Below, piece after piece: positions 35,582-44,875 of a stretch of 64,000 nucleotides of DNA (positions are counted from its first letter, which is position 1; the number at the start of each line of letters is the position of its first letter). The position numbers and the translations under genes are program-made. The notes under the pieces were generated by a model. That model did not search any database. It was given only the letters and a program-made list of their open reading frames with translations, and had not been told where the DNA came from. The stretch is from the NCBI GenBank assembly GCA_017534445.1, contig JAFXWC010000038.1, positions 62,001 to 126,000 on the forward strand. The letters run 5' to 3'. The DNA is from Treponema sp. (GTDB taxonomy: Bacteria > Spirochaetota > Spirochaetia > Treponematales > Treponemataceae).

Positions 35582-37153
35582 ATGGACAACAAAAAAGAAA
35601 CAGAAAGAGCAGAACTCCACCGCACAATCTGGGGAATAGCAAACGACCTTCGTGGCAGCGTAGACGGATGGGATTTTAAGCAGTATGTACTTGGAATGCT
35701 CTTTTACAGATACATCTCAGAAAACTTAGACAGATACATTTCTAAAGGCGAAATTGAATCTGGCAACAAAGACTTTAGCTACGCAAATCTTTCAGACAAA
35801 GAAGCCCTTACCATCAAAGAAGACATAGTAAAAGAAAAAGGATTCTTTATCCTCCCTTCAAAGCTTTTTGGAAACGTTCTAAAAAAAGCAAACAAAGATA
35901 AAAAAGATCTGAACGAAAAGCTCGAAAAAATCTTTAAGGAAATTGAAGCCTCTGCAACAGGTACAGAAAGCGAAGATGACTTCAAAGGTCTTTTTGACGA
36001 CATTGACGTAAACTCCAACAAGCTTGGTGCAACAGTAGATAAAAGAAACGAAATGCTTGTAAAACTTATGAATGGTATTGCAAGCATGAATCTTGGAAAC
36101 TCAGATTATTCAGATAATTCCATTGATGCCTTTGGTGATGCTTATGAATACCTCATGGGTATGTATGCTTCTAATGCAGGAAAGTCCGGCGGTGAATATT
36201 ACACACCACAGGAAGTTTCTGAGCTTCTTACAAAAATCACAATTGTAGGAAAAAAGACCGTAAACAAAGTTTATGACCCTGCCTGTGGTTCGGGCTCTCT
36301 TCTTCTTAAGTTTGCAAAAATCCTTGGAGCAGACAATGTTCGCCTTGGCTTTTATGGACAGGAAATAAACATAACAACTTACAACCTCTGCCGAATCAAT
36401 ATGTTCCTGCACGATGTAAGTTATGATAAGTTCAACATCAAACTTGGAGATACATTAACAGATCCAAAACATTGGGATGATGAACCATTCGAGTCAATTG
36501 TTTCAAATCCTCCTTACTCTATTAAATGGGAAGGAGACGACAACCCCATTCTCATAAACGACCAGCGCTTTAGTCCTGCCGGAGTTCTTGCTCCAAAAGG
36601 AAAAGCGGACCTTGCATTTATAATGCATTCTTTAAGCTGGCTTGCAACAAACGGAACTGCAGCCATTGTTTGTTTCCCTGGCATTATGTACCGTGGCGGT
36701 GCAGAACAGAAAATCAGAAAGTATCTTATTGATAACAACTATATTGATTGTATCATCCAGCTTCCGGACAATCTTTTCTTTGGAACAAGTATTGCAACTT
36801 GCATTATGGTTCTTAAAAAGGGAAAGGCAGAAAATAAAACTCTCTTTATTGATGCATCAAAAGAATGTGTAAAAGTAACCAATTCAAATAAACTCACTGA
36901 GCAGAATATTGATAATATTCTCAAAGTATTCACAGAGCGAAAAGAGAAAATTGATTATGTAAGCCGCCTTGTAGAAAACTCTGAAATATCCCAGAACGAA
37001 TATAACCTGAGTGTTTCAAGTTATGTTGAAGCTGAAGATACAAGAGAAGTTATAGACATAAAGGTTTTGAACAAACAGATTGATGAAATTGTTGCAAAAG
37101 AAAATACACTCCGCACAGAGATAGATAAAATCATCAGGGAGATTGAAGGTTAA
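35582..37153 (+). CDS. hsdM: Type I restriction-modification, methylase subunit
   Basis: Adenine methyltransferase subunit that, with HsdS, methylates the recognition site. At 523 aa it has an HsdM N-terminal helical domain (LHRTIWGIANDLRG, WDFKQYVLGMLFYRYIS), SAM motif I (VYDPACGSGSLLLKF) and motif IV NPPY (VSNPPYSIKW). Length and N-terminus resemble the type IC (EcoR124) class. The start is taken at the ATG 35582; a GTG/other start further up would lie in the promoter. The hsdS ATG overlaps its stop by 1 nt. The region is AT-richer than flanking genes. Confidence 0.95.
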   Translation: MDNKKETERAELHRTIWGIANDLRGSVDGWDFKQYVLGMLFYRYISENLDRYISKGEIESGNKDFSYANLSDKEALTIKEDIVKEKGFFILPSKLFGNVLKKANKDKKDLNEKLEKIFKEIEASATGTESEDDFKGLFDDIDVNSNKLGATVDKRNEMLVKLMNGIASMNLGNSDYSDNSIDAFGDAYEYLMGMYASNAGKSGGEYYTPQEVSELLTKITIVGKKTVNKVYDPACGSGSLLLKFAKILGADNVRLGFYGQEINITTYNLCRINMFLHDVSYDKFNIKLGDTLTDPKHWDDEPFESIVSNPPYSIKWEGDDNPILINDQRFSPAGVLAPKGKADLAFIMHSLSWLATNGTAAIVCFPGIMYRGGAEQKIRKYLIDNNYIDCIIQLPDNLFFGTSIATCIMVLKKGKAENKTLFIDASKECVKVTNSNKLTEQNIDNILKVFTERKEKIDYVSRLVENSEISQNEYNLSVSSYVEAEDTREVIDIKVLNKQIDEIVAKENTLRTEIDKIIREIEG

Positions 37154-38400
37154 TGAGTAAACTTGATGGTTTGATAAGTAAGTTTTGCCCGGACGGGGTG
37201 GAATATATTTCTCTTGAAAATTGTTGTGATTATGTTGATTACCGAGGAAAAACACCCAAAAAAACAGATAGAGGAATATTTCTAGTTACAGCAAAGAATA
37301 TTCGTCAAGGATATATAGATTATGAAAGTTCAAAAGAATATGTAAGTTCTGACGATTATGAAGAAATAATGCATAGAGGCTTACCTGAAATAGGAGATGT
37401 TCTTTTTACAACAGAAGCTCCTTGTGGTTTTGTTGCACAAATTGATAATGATAAAGTTGCTTTAGCTCAGAGAGTTATAAAATATAGAGGTCATAAAGGA
37501 ATTCTAAATAATTCATTTTTGAAATATGTTCTCTTAGGTGAAGAATTTCAAACGAAGCTTCATAAAATTTCTACGGGTTCAACAGTAGAAGGTATTAAAG
37601 GTTCAAGACTTCATAAAATGGAAATCCCTGTACCACCTCTAGAAGTGCAGAATGAAATTGTTCGCATACTTGATAAGTTTACATCGCTAGAAGCGGAGCT
37701 AGAAGCGGAGCTAGAAGCGGAGCTAGAAGCTCGTCGCAAACAGTATGAATACTATCGCGACTCGCTTCTTACTTTTGGTGATGATGTGGAATGGTCATCT
37801 TTAGGAGATAATGCGATTGTTACTAAACTTGCGGGATTCGAGTTTACTGAACATGTAAGATATCAAGATTCCGGAGAAATAATTGCACTTAGAGGTTTAA
37901 ATGTTAAAAAAGGGCATTTGGTTTTAGATGATGTAAAATATATTGATGGAAGCAATTTCGAAAAACTAAATCGTAGCAAATTATTTATTAATGATATGCT
38001 ATTTACTTATGTTGGAACTGTTGGACAAGTTGCTTTAATTGATAAAAGCGAAAAATACTATCTTGCACCAAATGTTGCACTAATAAGATTTCAAAATAAA
38101 CAAATCAATCCAGAATTTATGAAATTCTATTTTCAAACTTATCATTTTCAAAGATTTCAAATAGACAAATATTCGGGTTCATCTTCAATGAAAAATCTTA
38201 CAATGGAAAATATACGAAAATTTTCCATACCAATACCTGAATTAGAAATTCAAAATAAAATTGTAAAAATATTAACAAACTTCGAAATCATGACAGAAGA
38301 TATCTCCTCCGGTCTCCCCGCAGAAATCGAAGCCCGTCATAAGCAGTACGAATATTATCGAGATAAGCTTTTAACTTTTAAGCGTAAAGAGGCTGTATGA
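37153..38400 (+). CDS. hsdS: Type I restriction-modification, specificity subunit
   Basis: Reads the bipartite DNA target. The 415 aa are laid out as TRD1 (1-165), a central conserved region (170-210), TRD2 (211-370) and a C-terminal conserved region. Both conserved regions end with a KQYEYYRD-LLTF motif. The central one holds three perfect LEAE units encoded by 12-bp repeats (37687-37722), the position at which EcoR124 enzymes carry TAEL repeats that set the spacer length of the target. TRDs are very AT-rich, suggesting recent exchange. hsdS and fic overlap by 4 nt. Confidence 0.95.
   Translation: MSKLDGLISKFCPDGVEYISLENCCDYVDYRGKTPKKTDRGIFLVTAKNIRQGYIDYESSKEYVSSDDYEEIMHRGLPEIGDVLFTTEAPCGFVAQIDNDKVALAQRVIKYRGHKGILNNSFLKYVLLGEEFQTKLHKISTGSTVEGIKGSRLHKMEIPVPPLEVQNEIVRILDKFTSLEAELEAELEAELEARRKQYEYYRDSLLTFGDDVEWSSLGDNAIVTKLAGFEFTEHVRYQDSGEIIALRGLNVKKGHLVLDDVKYIDGSNFEKLNRSKLFINDMLFTYVGTVGQVALIDKSEKYYLAPNVALIRFQNKQINPEFMKFYFQTYHFQRFQIDKYSGSSSMKNLTMENIRKFSIPIPELEIQNKIVKILTNFEIMTEDISSGLPAEIEARHKQYEYYRDKLLTFKRKEAV
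37687..37730 (+). repeat. 12-bp tandem repeat inside hsdS
   Basis: Three perfect copies of CTAGAAGCGGAG plus a partial fourth (CTAGAAGC). The unit keeps the reading frame (4 codons, Leu-Glu-Ala-Glu), so gain or loss would lengthen or shorten the helix linking the two target-recognition domains. Confidence 0.95.
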
Positions 38401-39398
38401 AAAATCAGATTCAAAAGATAATTCAGGAATATAAGAGTCTCTCAATCCAGCAGCAGCTTGACTATGACAAGTTTTACCTGTATTCGATTATTACACATTC
38501 AACAGCCATTGAAGGCTCTACTGTAACCGAAATTGAAAATCAGCTTTTGTTTGACGAAGGTATTTCCGCCAACAAGCCAATGCATGAGCAGCTTATGAAT
38601 CTTGACCTTAAAAAGGCTTATGAGCAGAGTTTTGTTTATGCTGCAAGTCATACCAATATTACCATTGAGCTTTTATGTTATCTTGCTTCTCTTGTAATGA
38701 AAAATACAGGTTCAACATACAAGACTATTACAGGAGAATTTTCTTCTGCTAAAGGACAGCTAAGACTTTTAAATGTAAGTGCTGGGCGTGGAGGTAAATC
38801 TTATCTTGCCTGGCAAAAAATAGAAGACCGGCTTAATAAGTTTTGTGAATGGTTAAACAAAGAACGAAAACAAATAAATAAAGACGACATTGCTAAAATA
38901 TATGAATTGAGTTTTGAAGCTCATTATCGGATAGTTTCAATTCATCCCTGGGCAGACGGTAACGGAAGAATGAGCCGTCTTATTATGAATATGATTCAAT
39001 ATGAGGCAGGCCTTATTCCTTCTATCGTAAAAAAAGAAAAAAGAAATGAATATATTTCTTCTCTTTCTCAGAGCCAGGATGAAGAAAGTTCTGCAAAGTT
39101 CATTGACTTTATGATGGAACACCACTGCGAAAATCTGATTCAGCAGATTGAAGAATACAAAAAATCAATTGATTCAGAAGGTGGTCAGAAAACAAAAGGT
39201 GGTCAGAAAAAGTGGTCAGAAACTACACAGAAAATATATGAACTTATTAAGACTAAACCGGGAATCACAAGAAAAGAACTTTGCGAAAATCTTGGAATAA
39301 ATCCAAGTGCTGTTCAAAAGCATATCGAAAAACTTAAAAAAGAAAATGCAATCAAACGTTCAGGCGGCGATAAAGGCGGCTGGTGGGAAATTTTATAG
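38397..39398 (+). CDS. Fic-family AMP-transferase with C-terminal winged helix
   Basis: A 333-aa protein likely to transfer AMP (or another nucleotide part) to target proteins. The active loop HPWADGNGRMSRL matches HxFx(D/E)GNGRxxR. The N-terminal STAIEG matches the (S/T)xxxE(G/N) inhibitory helix, making it a self-inhibited class II Fic. Residues 270-333 form a winged-helix domain (GITRKELCENLGINPSAVQKH) after a GGQK-rich linker. It overlaps hsdS by 4 nt and precedes hsdR by 15 nt, so it is an integral gene of the restriction operon. Role there is unknown: possibly control of the enzyme or a toxin-like guard. Confidence 0.92.
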   Translation: MKNQIQKIIQEYKSLSIQQQLDYDKFYLYSIITHSTAIEGSTVTEIENQLLFDEGISANKPMHEQLMNLDLKKAYEQSFVYAASHTNITIELLCYLASLVMKNTGSTYKTITGEFSSAKGQLRLLNVSAGRGGKSYLAWQKIEDRLNKFCEWLNKERKQINKDDIAKIYELSFEAHYRIVSIHPWADGNGRMSRLIMNMIQYEAGLIPSIVKKEKRNEYISSLSQSQDEESSAKFIDFMMEHHCENLIQQIEEYKKSIDSEGGQKTKGGQKKWSETTQKIYELIKTKPGITRKELCENLGINPSAVQKHIEKLKKENAIKRSGGDKGGWWEIL

Positions 39399-39413
39399 GA
39401 AAGAGAAATAATT

Positions 39414-42400
39414 ATGTATAACATAGTCTTAGAAACAAACGAAGCAACCGTAGTTACAGAATATACTCCAATAAGAAAACGTCGTGCAGATTATCAGAGC
39501 GAAGCAGAACTTGAAAAAAACTTTATTCAGGATCTTGCTGAACAGGGCTATGAATACCTGGATATAAAAACAGAAGACGACCTTGTTGAAAATTTAAAGG
39601 TAAAGCTTGAAAAACTTAATCATATCACTTTTTCCGAAACAGAATGGATGCGCTTTTACGGACAGTATCTTGCAAATCAGAATGAAGGAATTGAAGAAAA
39701 AACTTTTACAATTCAAAGTGATTATATAAAAGTTCTTGGCCGTGATGATGGCTCTACAAAAAATATTTATCTTTTGGACAAAGAAAATATTCACAATAAT
39801 TCTTTACAGGTCATAAATCAGTTTACTCCCGAAGGTGGCCGTTATGCCAACCGTTATGATGTTACAATTCTTGTAAACGGATTGCCTCTTGTTCACTGTG
39901 AATTAAAGCGTCGTGGTGTTGATATTCGTGAAGCCTTTAATCAGATAAAGCGCTATCAGCGTGACAGTTTTTGGGCAGGAGCCGGACTTTTTCAATTCAT
40001 CCAGATTTTTATTATCTCGAACGGAACAAACACAAAGTATTTCTCCAATACAACTCGCGAAGCAAGCATCAAAGAGCAGACAAGCAAAAAAGGAAGTGGT
40101 AAAAAAACAAGCAATTCTTTTGAGTTCACTTCTTACTGGGCAGATGGTAATAACAAAATAATAAATGACCTTGAAGATTTTGCACGAACCTTCCTTGCAA
40201 AGCATACCATCTTAAATATTCTTACCAAGTATTGCGTGTTTGATACATCACACAATCTTTTGGTAATGCGTCCGTATCAGATTGCGGCTACAGAGCGAAT
40301 CTTAAACAAGATAGTTATTTCTACAAACTATCACAAAGAAGGAACTATAGAAGCCGGAGGATTTGTCTGGCATACAACAGGCTCTGGAAAAACACTTACA
40401 TCTTTTAAGACTGCAATCCTTGCAAGTCAACTTGACTGCATAGATAAGGTTTTGTTTGTTGTAGACCGTAAAGACCTGGACTATCAGACAATGAAAGAGT
40501 ATGACCGCTTCCAGAAGGATGCCGCCAATTCAAACAAATCTGTTGCCGTTCTTAAAAAACAACTCGAAGATGATAACTGCAAAATCATTATTACAACAAT
40601 TCAAAAACTTGGAATATTTATTAAGAGTAATAAAGGACATTCCATTTTCCAAAAGCATCTGGTAATGATTTTTGATGAATGCCACCGTTCGCAATTTGGA
40701 GAGCTTCACAGGGAAATTGTAAAGAGCTTTAAGAAGTTCCACTTGTTTGGCTTTACAGGAACTCCAATCTTCCAAAAAAATGCCGGAGCAAACGGTGCCG
40801 GTGGTATAAAGACCACAGACCAGGCCTTTGGCGAAAAGCTTCATACATACACTATTGTTGATGCAATTAATGACCACAATGTTCTTCCATTCCGTATTGA
40901 TTACATTAAGACAATCAGAATGAAAGATGGTGTAAAGGATAAGGATGTAGCAGGAATTGACAAAGAAAATGCTCTGTCCGCTCCTGAGCGTATTTCTGCC
41001 GTTGTTTCATACATCATCGAACACTTTGACCAAAAAACAAAAAGAAATACCAACAGCGGAAAATATGAATTCAGGGCACTTACAAACATCAAGGATGTTG
41101 CAAAAGCCCGCGACAGAAACAGCGTACAGGAAGTAAAATCGCTCAAGCATCTTTCAGGCTTTAACTCTATGTTCTGTGTTCAGTCTATTGAAACCGCAAT
41201 CAAATATTACAATGAATTCAAACGTCAGCTTGCAGAACATCCTGAAGTGGACCTTAAAGTAGGAATGATTTACAGTTTCGGAGCAAACGAGGCCGAAGAC
41301 CAAAACGGATTCGTAGACGATGAAAATTCAGACGATACAAGCGGACTTGATGTTGTAAGCCGTGACCATCTTGAAAGTGCAATAAAAGATTACAATGCAT
41401 ATTTTAAAACTGATTATGATACTTCTGCAGATAAGTTCCAGAATTACTACAAAGATGTTTCGCTCCGCATGAAGAACAAGGAACTGGATATTCTTATTGT
41501 TGTAAATATGTTCCTTACAGGTTTTGACGCAACAACTTTAAACACTCTTTGGGTAGATAAGAATCTCAAAATGCACGGACTTATTCAGGCATACAGCCGC
41601 ACCAACCGCATTTTGAATTCTATCAAAACCTTTGGAAATATTGTCTGCTTTAGAGACTTGTCAGAACAGACAGACGAAGCCATTGCACTTTTTGGCGATA
41701 AGGATGCAAAAGGTACAATTCTTTTGCGCAGCTTTGATGATTACTACAATGGCTTTACTGATGAAAAGAATAAATACCACAAAGGATATACAGAACTTGT
41801 TGATGAACTTCTTACTAAGTTCCCTCTGGATTCATTCAGAGAAAGTGTAATTACACAGGAAGCAAAGAAAGAGTTCGTAATGCTTTATGGTGCGATTCTT
41901 CGCATGCGAAATATCCTTACAACATTCGATCAGTTTGAGGGTGATAATCTTCTTCCAATAAATGACCTGCAGGATTACCAGAGCCATTACCTTGATATTC
42001 ACTCAGAAATCAGACCAGGCGAAGAAGCCGAAAAAGAAAACATCAACGATGATATCGTCTTTGAAATGGAACTCATTAAACAAGTTGATATCAACATTGA
42101 TTACATTCTTATGCTCGTAGCAAAATACCATGATTCAAATTGTCAGGATGCAGCAATTCTTGTGGACATTAAAAAAGCAATTGGAGGAAGTATTGAGCTT
42201 AGAAGTAAGAAAGACCTTATAGAAGACTTTATTTCACAAATCAATGCTTCTAGCGACATTCAAAAAGACTGGACGGAATTTATCAATAAAAAGAAGGCGG
42301 AAGAGCTTGAATCAATCACCCAAGAACTTAAGCTAAAACCCGAAGAAACAAAGGCTTTTATAGAAAATTCTTTCCGTGACGGTACCTTAAGAACCACAGG

Positions 42401-42533
42401 AACAGACCTAGACAAAATACTTCCCCCTGTCTCCCGCTTTGGAGGCGGCAACTCAGGAACTAACAGAGGTGCTGTAAAAAGGAATGTCATAGAACACCTA
42501 AAGGCCTTTTTTGAAAAGTATTTTGGAGCCTAA
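39414..42533 (+). CDS. hsdR: Type I restriction-modification, restriction subunit
   Basis: The ATP-dependent translocase and nuclease. At 1039 aa it matches the type IC subunit length. The PD-(D/E)xK nuclease site is visible at about 145-170 (YDVTILVNG and CELKR). Helicase motifs follow: Walker A HTTGSGKTLTS, DECH box IFDECHRSQFG, FTGTPIF, and a motif VI region QAYSRTNRIL. A C-terminal helical domain binds HsdM. No frameshift is seen, so the system looks intact. Last gene of hsdM-hsdS-fic-hsdR. Confidence 0.95.
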   Translation: MYNIVLETNEATVVTEYTPIRKRRADYQSEAELEKNFIQDLAEQGYEYLDIKTEDDLVENLKVKLEKLNHITFSETEWMRFYGQYLANQNEGIEEKTFTIQSDYIKVLGRDDGSTKNIYLLDKENIHNNSLQVINQFTPEGGRYANRYDVTILVNGLPLVHCELKRRGVDIREAFNQIKRYQRDSFWAGAGLFQFIQIFIISNGTNTKYFSNTTREASIKEQTSKKGSGKKTSNSFEFTSYWADGNNKIINDLEDFARTFLAKHTILNILTKYCVFDTSHNLLVMRPYQIAATERILNKIVISTNYHKEGTIEAGGFVWHTTGSGKTLTSFKTAILASQLDCIDKVLFVVDRKDLDYQTMKEYDRFQKDAANSNKSVAVLKKQLEDDNCKIIITTIQKLGIFIKSNKGHSIFQKHLVMIFDECHRSQFGELHREIVKSFKKFHLFGFTGTPIFQKNAGANGAGGIKTTDQAFGEKLHTYTIVDAINDHNVLPFRIDYIKTIRMKDGVKDKDVAGIDKENALSAPERISAVVSYIIEHFDQKTKRNTNSGKYEFRALTNIKDVAKARDRNSVQEVKSLKHLSGFNSMFCVQSIETAIKYYNEFKRQLAEHPEVDLKVGMIYSFGANEAEDQNGFVDDENSDDTSGLDVVSRDHLESAIKDYNAYFKTDYDTSADKFQNYYKDVSLRMKNKELDILIVVNMFLTGFDATTLNTLWVDKNLKMHGLIQAYSRTNRILNSIKTFGNIVCFRDLSEQTDEAIALFGDKDAKGTILLRSFDDYYNGFTDEKNKYHKGYTELVDELLTKFPLDSFRESVITQEAKKEFVMLYGAILRMRNILTTFDQFEGDNLLPINDLQDYQSHYLDIHSEIRPGEEAEKENINDDIVFEMELIKQVDINIDYILMLVAKYHDSNCQDAAILVDIKKAIGGSIELRSKKDLIEDFISQINASSDIQKDWTEFINKKKAEELESITQELKLKPEETKAFIENSFRDGTLRTTGTDLDKILPPVSRFGGGNSGTNRGAVKRNVIEHLKAFFEKYFGA

Positions 42534-42548
42534 CCCCTCCGCCCCATC

Positions 42549-42578
42549 TTGAAGTAATATTAAACTTCATGCTAAAAT
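42549..42578 (+). promoter_or_regulatory. Promoter with palindrome upstream of the GH25 gene
   Basis: TTGAAG, 18 nt, and an extended -10 TGCTAAAAT. Within the spacer is TGAAGT-N8-ACTTCA (42550-42569), a perfect 6-bp inverted repeat overlapping the -35, a plausible operator. No cognate regulator is adjacent. Confidence 0.55.
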
Positions 42579-42614
42579 TGAAAGGAGTCAGTTCAAAAAA
42601 AATCTGGAGAAAAA

Positions 42615-43490
42615 ATGAAAAATACTTTCCTTTACGCAGCAACGGCAGGCCTTATCCTTGCAGCCGCACTAACATCCTGCGCAAGTGCACCAAAAGAAAA
42701 TCCTACAATCCCATTTGAATTCATAGATGCAAACAAGCAGCACCATTCCGCAAGTCTGGACGACACGGTTAGCAAGCACAGCTACAAAAACGAATGCTTT
42801 GTGCGCGAGGGCGAGAAGCTCTTTTACAGGGGCGATGACCGCTACACTTCACGTCTTGGCGTGGACATATCCCACCACGACGGCCCGGTTGACTGGAAAA
42901 AGATGAAGGACTGGGGAATCGAATTCGTAATCCTACGCACAGGCTACAGGGGCTACCAGACAGGCTACCTCATTCAGGACAAAATGTTTGAGCAGAACAT
43001 AAAGGAAGCTATAGAAGCAGGCCTGGACATAGGAGTTTATTTTTTCTCACAGGCAATAACAGAAGAAGAGGCGGAAGAAGAAGCACAGATGGTCTTGCGC
43101 TTAATTGAACCCCACAAAAAGCACATCACCCTGCCGGTTGTATTTGACCCGGAAAGCATCCTAAAAGACGAAGCCCGTACGGACGGTGTTCCTGGCGAAA
43201 TCTTTACAAGAACTTCCATAGTATTCTGCGAGGCGGTAAAAAAGGCCGGCTACAAGCCAATGATTTATTCCAACATGATTTGGGAAGCATTTTTCTTTGA
43301 CATGAAAAAACTGGAAGCCTACGACTTCTGGTATGCAGACTACGAAAAATATCCGCAGACACCATACAACTTTACCCTTTGGCAGTACACGGACACTGCA
43401 GAAAGTGTAGACGGAATAAGGCTGGACAAAAAAATCACAAAGCCTGTTGACCTTAACATATTGATAGTAAAGGTGGAGGAAAATGAATAA
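42615..43490 (+). CDS. GH25 muramidase lipoprotein
   Basis: A predicted lysozyme-type hydrolase of the MurNAc-GlcNAc bond in peptidoglycan, anchored to the envelope. The 291-aa protein has lipobox LTSCA (Cys22), then a GH25 barrel: GVDISHHDG (catalytic-site Asp), ILRTGYRG, IGVYFFSQA, PVVFDPES (DxE motif) and MIYSNMIWE, LWQYTD. GGAG precedes the ATG. The next gene overlaps it by 8 nt. May serve wall remodelling or digestion of other bacteria. Confidence 0.9.
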   Translation: MKNTFLYAATAGLILAAALTSCASAPKENPTIPFEFIDANKQHHSASLDDTVSKHSYKNECFVREGEKLFYRGDDRYTSRLGVDISHHDGPVDWKKMKDWGIEFVILRTGYRGYQTGYLIQDKMFEQNIKEAIEAGLDIGVYFFSQAITEEEAEEEAQMVLRLIEPHKKHITLPVVFDPESILKDEARTDGVPGEIFTRTSIVFCEAVKKAGYKPMIYSNMIWEAFFFDMKKLEAYDFWYADYEKYPQTPYNFTLWQYTDTAESVDGIRLDKKITKPVDLNILIVKVEENE

Positions 43491-44871
43491 AGCAAAAAGA
43501 ACTCTGGCTTTTATTTTTGTAGCCCTGCTTGCAACCGCGTTTCTTGCCCTGCAATTTTTTACAGGATGTTCCTCTTCACAGCAGGAAGAAAGGGGCGGCG
43601 GAAAAACATACGCAGTCTGGTTCTCCTACCTTGAATACGAAGAGCTTTGTTCCGGCATGAGCAAAAAAGAATTTACGGAATTTGCAAAAGAGTGTGCCGG
43701 AAACCTTAGCAAAGCAGGCTTCAACACAATATACATACAGGCTGTTGCCTTTACGGATGCGCTCTATTCATCTTCCGTCTATCCCCCTTCAAAGCATCTG
43801 CCCGGCGGAATTGCCACTTCTGCAAAAGGCTCCGCGCCAAGGGAAAGGGACAGTGGAATACACACAGGCGTTGGCATTGGAATTGGATTTGGAAAGGGCG
43901 GCTGGACAAGAACAGGGGTTGAAGTTAGCATTGGCATGGAAGGAAGGGCCGGAAACTACCCGGAAGAAGAAGAAAGCAAGTGGCCCAAGCCAAGCTACGA
44001 CCCGCTAAAAATCATGGTGACCCAGATGAAGAAAAAAAACATCCGCACAGAAGCATGGATTAACCCAATGCGGTCTGTAAAAGAAGAAGAGCTTGAATCC
44101 TTGCCGGATGATTTTATAGTAAAAAAATGGGCAAAGCAAAAGAAAGGCAGGGCATTCTTGCACCAGGGACGCTGGTACCTTAACCCCTATTACTCCGAAG
44201 TGCTTCGCCTAATTACAAAATGCGTAGGCGAGCTTGTTCAGAATTACGACATAGACGGAATCCACATAGACGACTATTTTTACCCAGCTTCCCTTCCAGA
44301 AGAAATTGACGCTGAGGAATTTGAAAAGGAAAGGCAAAAGCATCCTAAGCTTACCCTAAAACAGTTCCGTACGGTAAACGTAGACGCAATGGTAAGGCAA
44401 ATTTATGCAGCGGTAAAAAAGGCAAACCCGGAACTTACATTCGGCATATCCCCTTCCGGAAACATTCAGACCTGTAGGAATTCCTTGTTTGCAGACCCGG
44501 CACACTGGGCAAAGCAGGGAAGCGTTGACTATCTTGCACCGCAAATCTACTGGGGCTTTTTGCATCCGGCGAAACCTTTTGTGCCAACCCTTAATGAATG
44601 GAAGCAGATAACAGCCGGCACAAACGTAAAGCTGATTGCAGGACTTGCCGCATACAAAACAGGTTCAGCACAAAGCACAAACAATGCGGAGGCAGATGAA
44701 GAGTGGCAGAAGAGCAGCCGCATCTTGGCAGACCAGACTCTTGCAGCAATAAAGGCAGACTACGAAGGAATTGCCTGCTTCCGTTACGCAAGCCTTTTCT
44801 CCCCTTCCCCAGTGAATTCTTCACATGCAGAAAAAGAACTTGCCGCCCTGGAAGCCGTCATGAACAGATAG
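43483..44871 (+). CDS. GHL10 (DUF187, YngK-like) family glycoside hydrolase lipoprotein
   Basis: A 462-aa lipoprotein (lipobox FTGCS, Cys29) of the family-10-like glycosyl hydrolases, thought to act on cell-wall or complex glycans. It shows the barrel-start YAVWFSYLEYEEL, AGFNTIYIQAV, KNIRTEAWINPMR, YDIDGIHIDDYFYP and FGISPSGNI, and a C-terminal YLAPQIYWGF. An extra Gly-rich insert at about 110-155 (HTGVGIGIGFGKGGW) is not expected in the family. Overlaps the GH25 gene by 8 nt, so the pair is co-translated. Confidence 0.88.
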   Translation: MNKAKRTLAFIFVALLATAFLALQFFTGCSSSQQEERGGGKTYAVWFSYLEYEELCSGMSKKEFTEFAKECAGNLSKAGFNTIYIQAVAFTDALYSSSVYPPSKHLPGGIATSAKGSAPRERDSGIHTGVGIGIGFGKGGWTRTGVEVSIGMEGRAGNYPEEEESKWPKPSYDPLKIMVTQMKKKNIRTEAWINPMRSVKEEELESLPDDFIVKKWAKQKKGRAFLHQGRWYLNPYYSEVLRLITKCVGELVQNYDIDGIHIDDYFYPASLPEEIDAEEFEKERQKHPKLTLKQFRTVNVDAMVRQIYAAVKKANPELTFGISPSGNIQTCRNSLFADPAHWAKQGSVDYLAPQIYWGFLHPAKPFVPTLNEWKQITAGTNVKLIAGLAAYKTGSAQSTNNAEADEEWQKSSRILADQTLAAIKADYEGIACFRYASLFSPSPVNSSHAEKELAALEAVMNR

Positions 44872-44875
44872 ACTA

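Noticed and set aside
35582..42533. Defective or phase-off restriction system
   Set aside because: All four frames are intact with motifs present; no frameshift or homopolymer interruption was seen.
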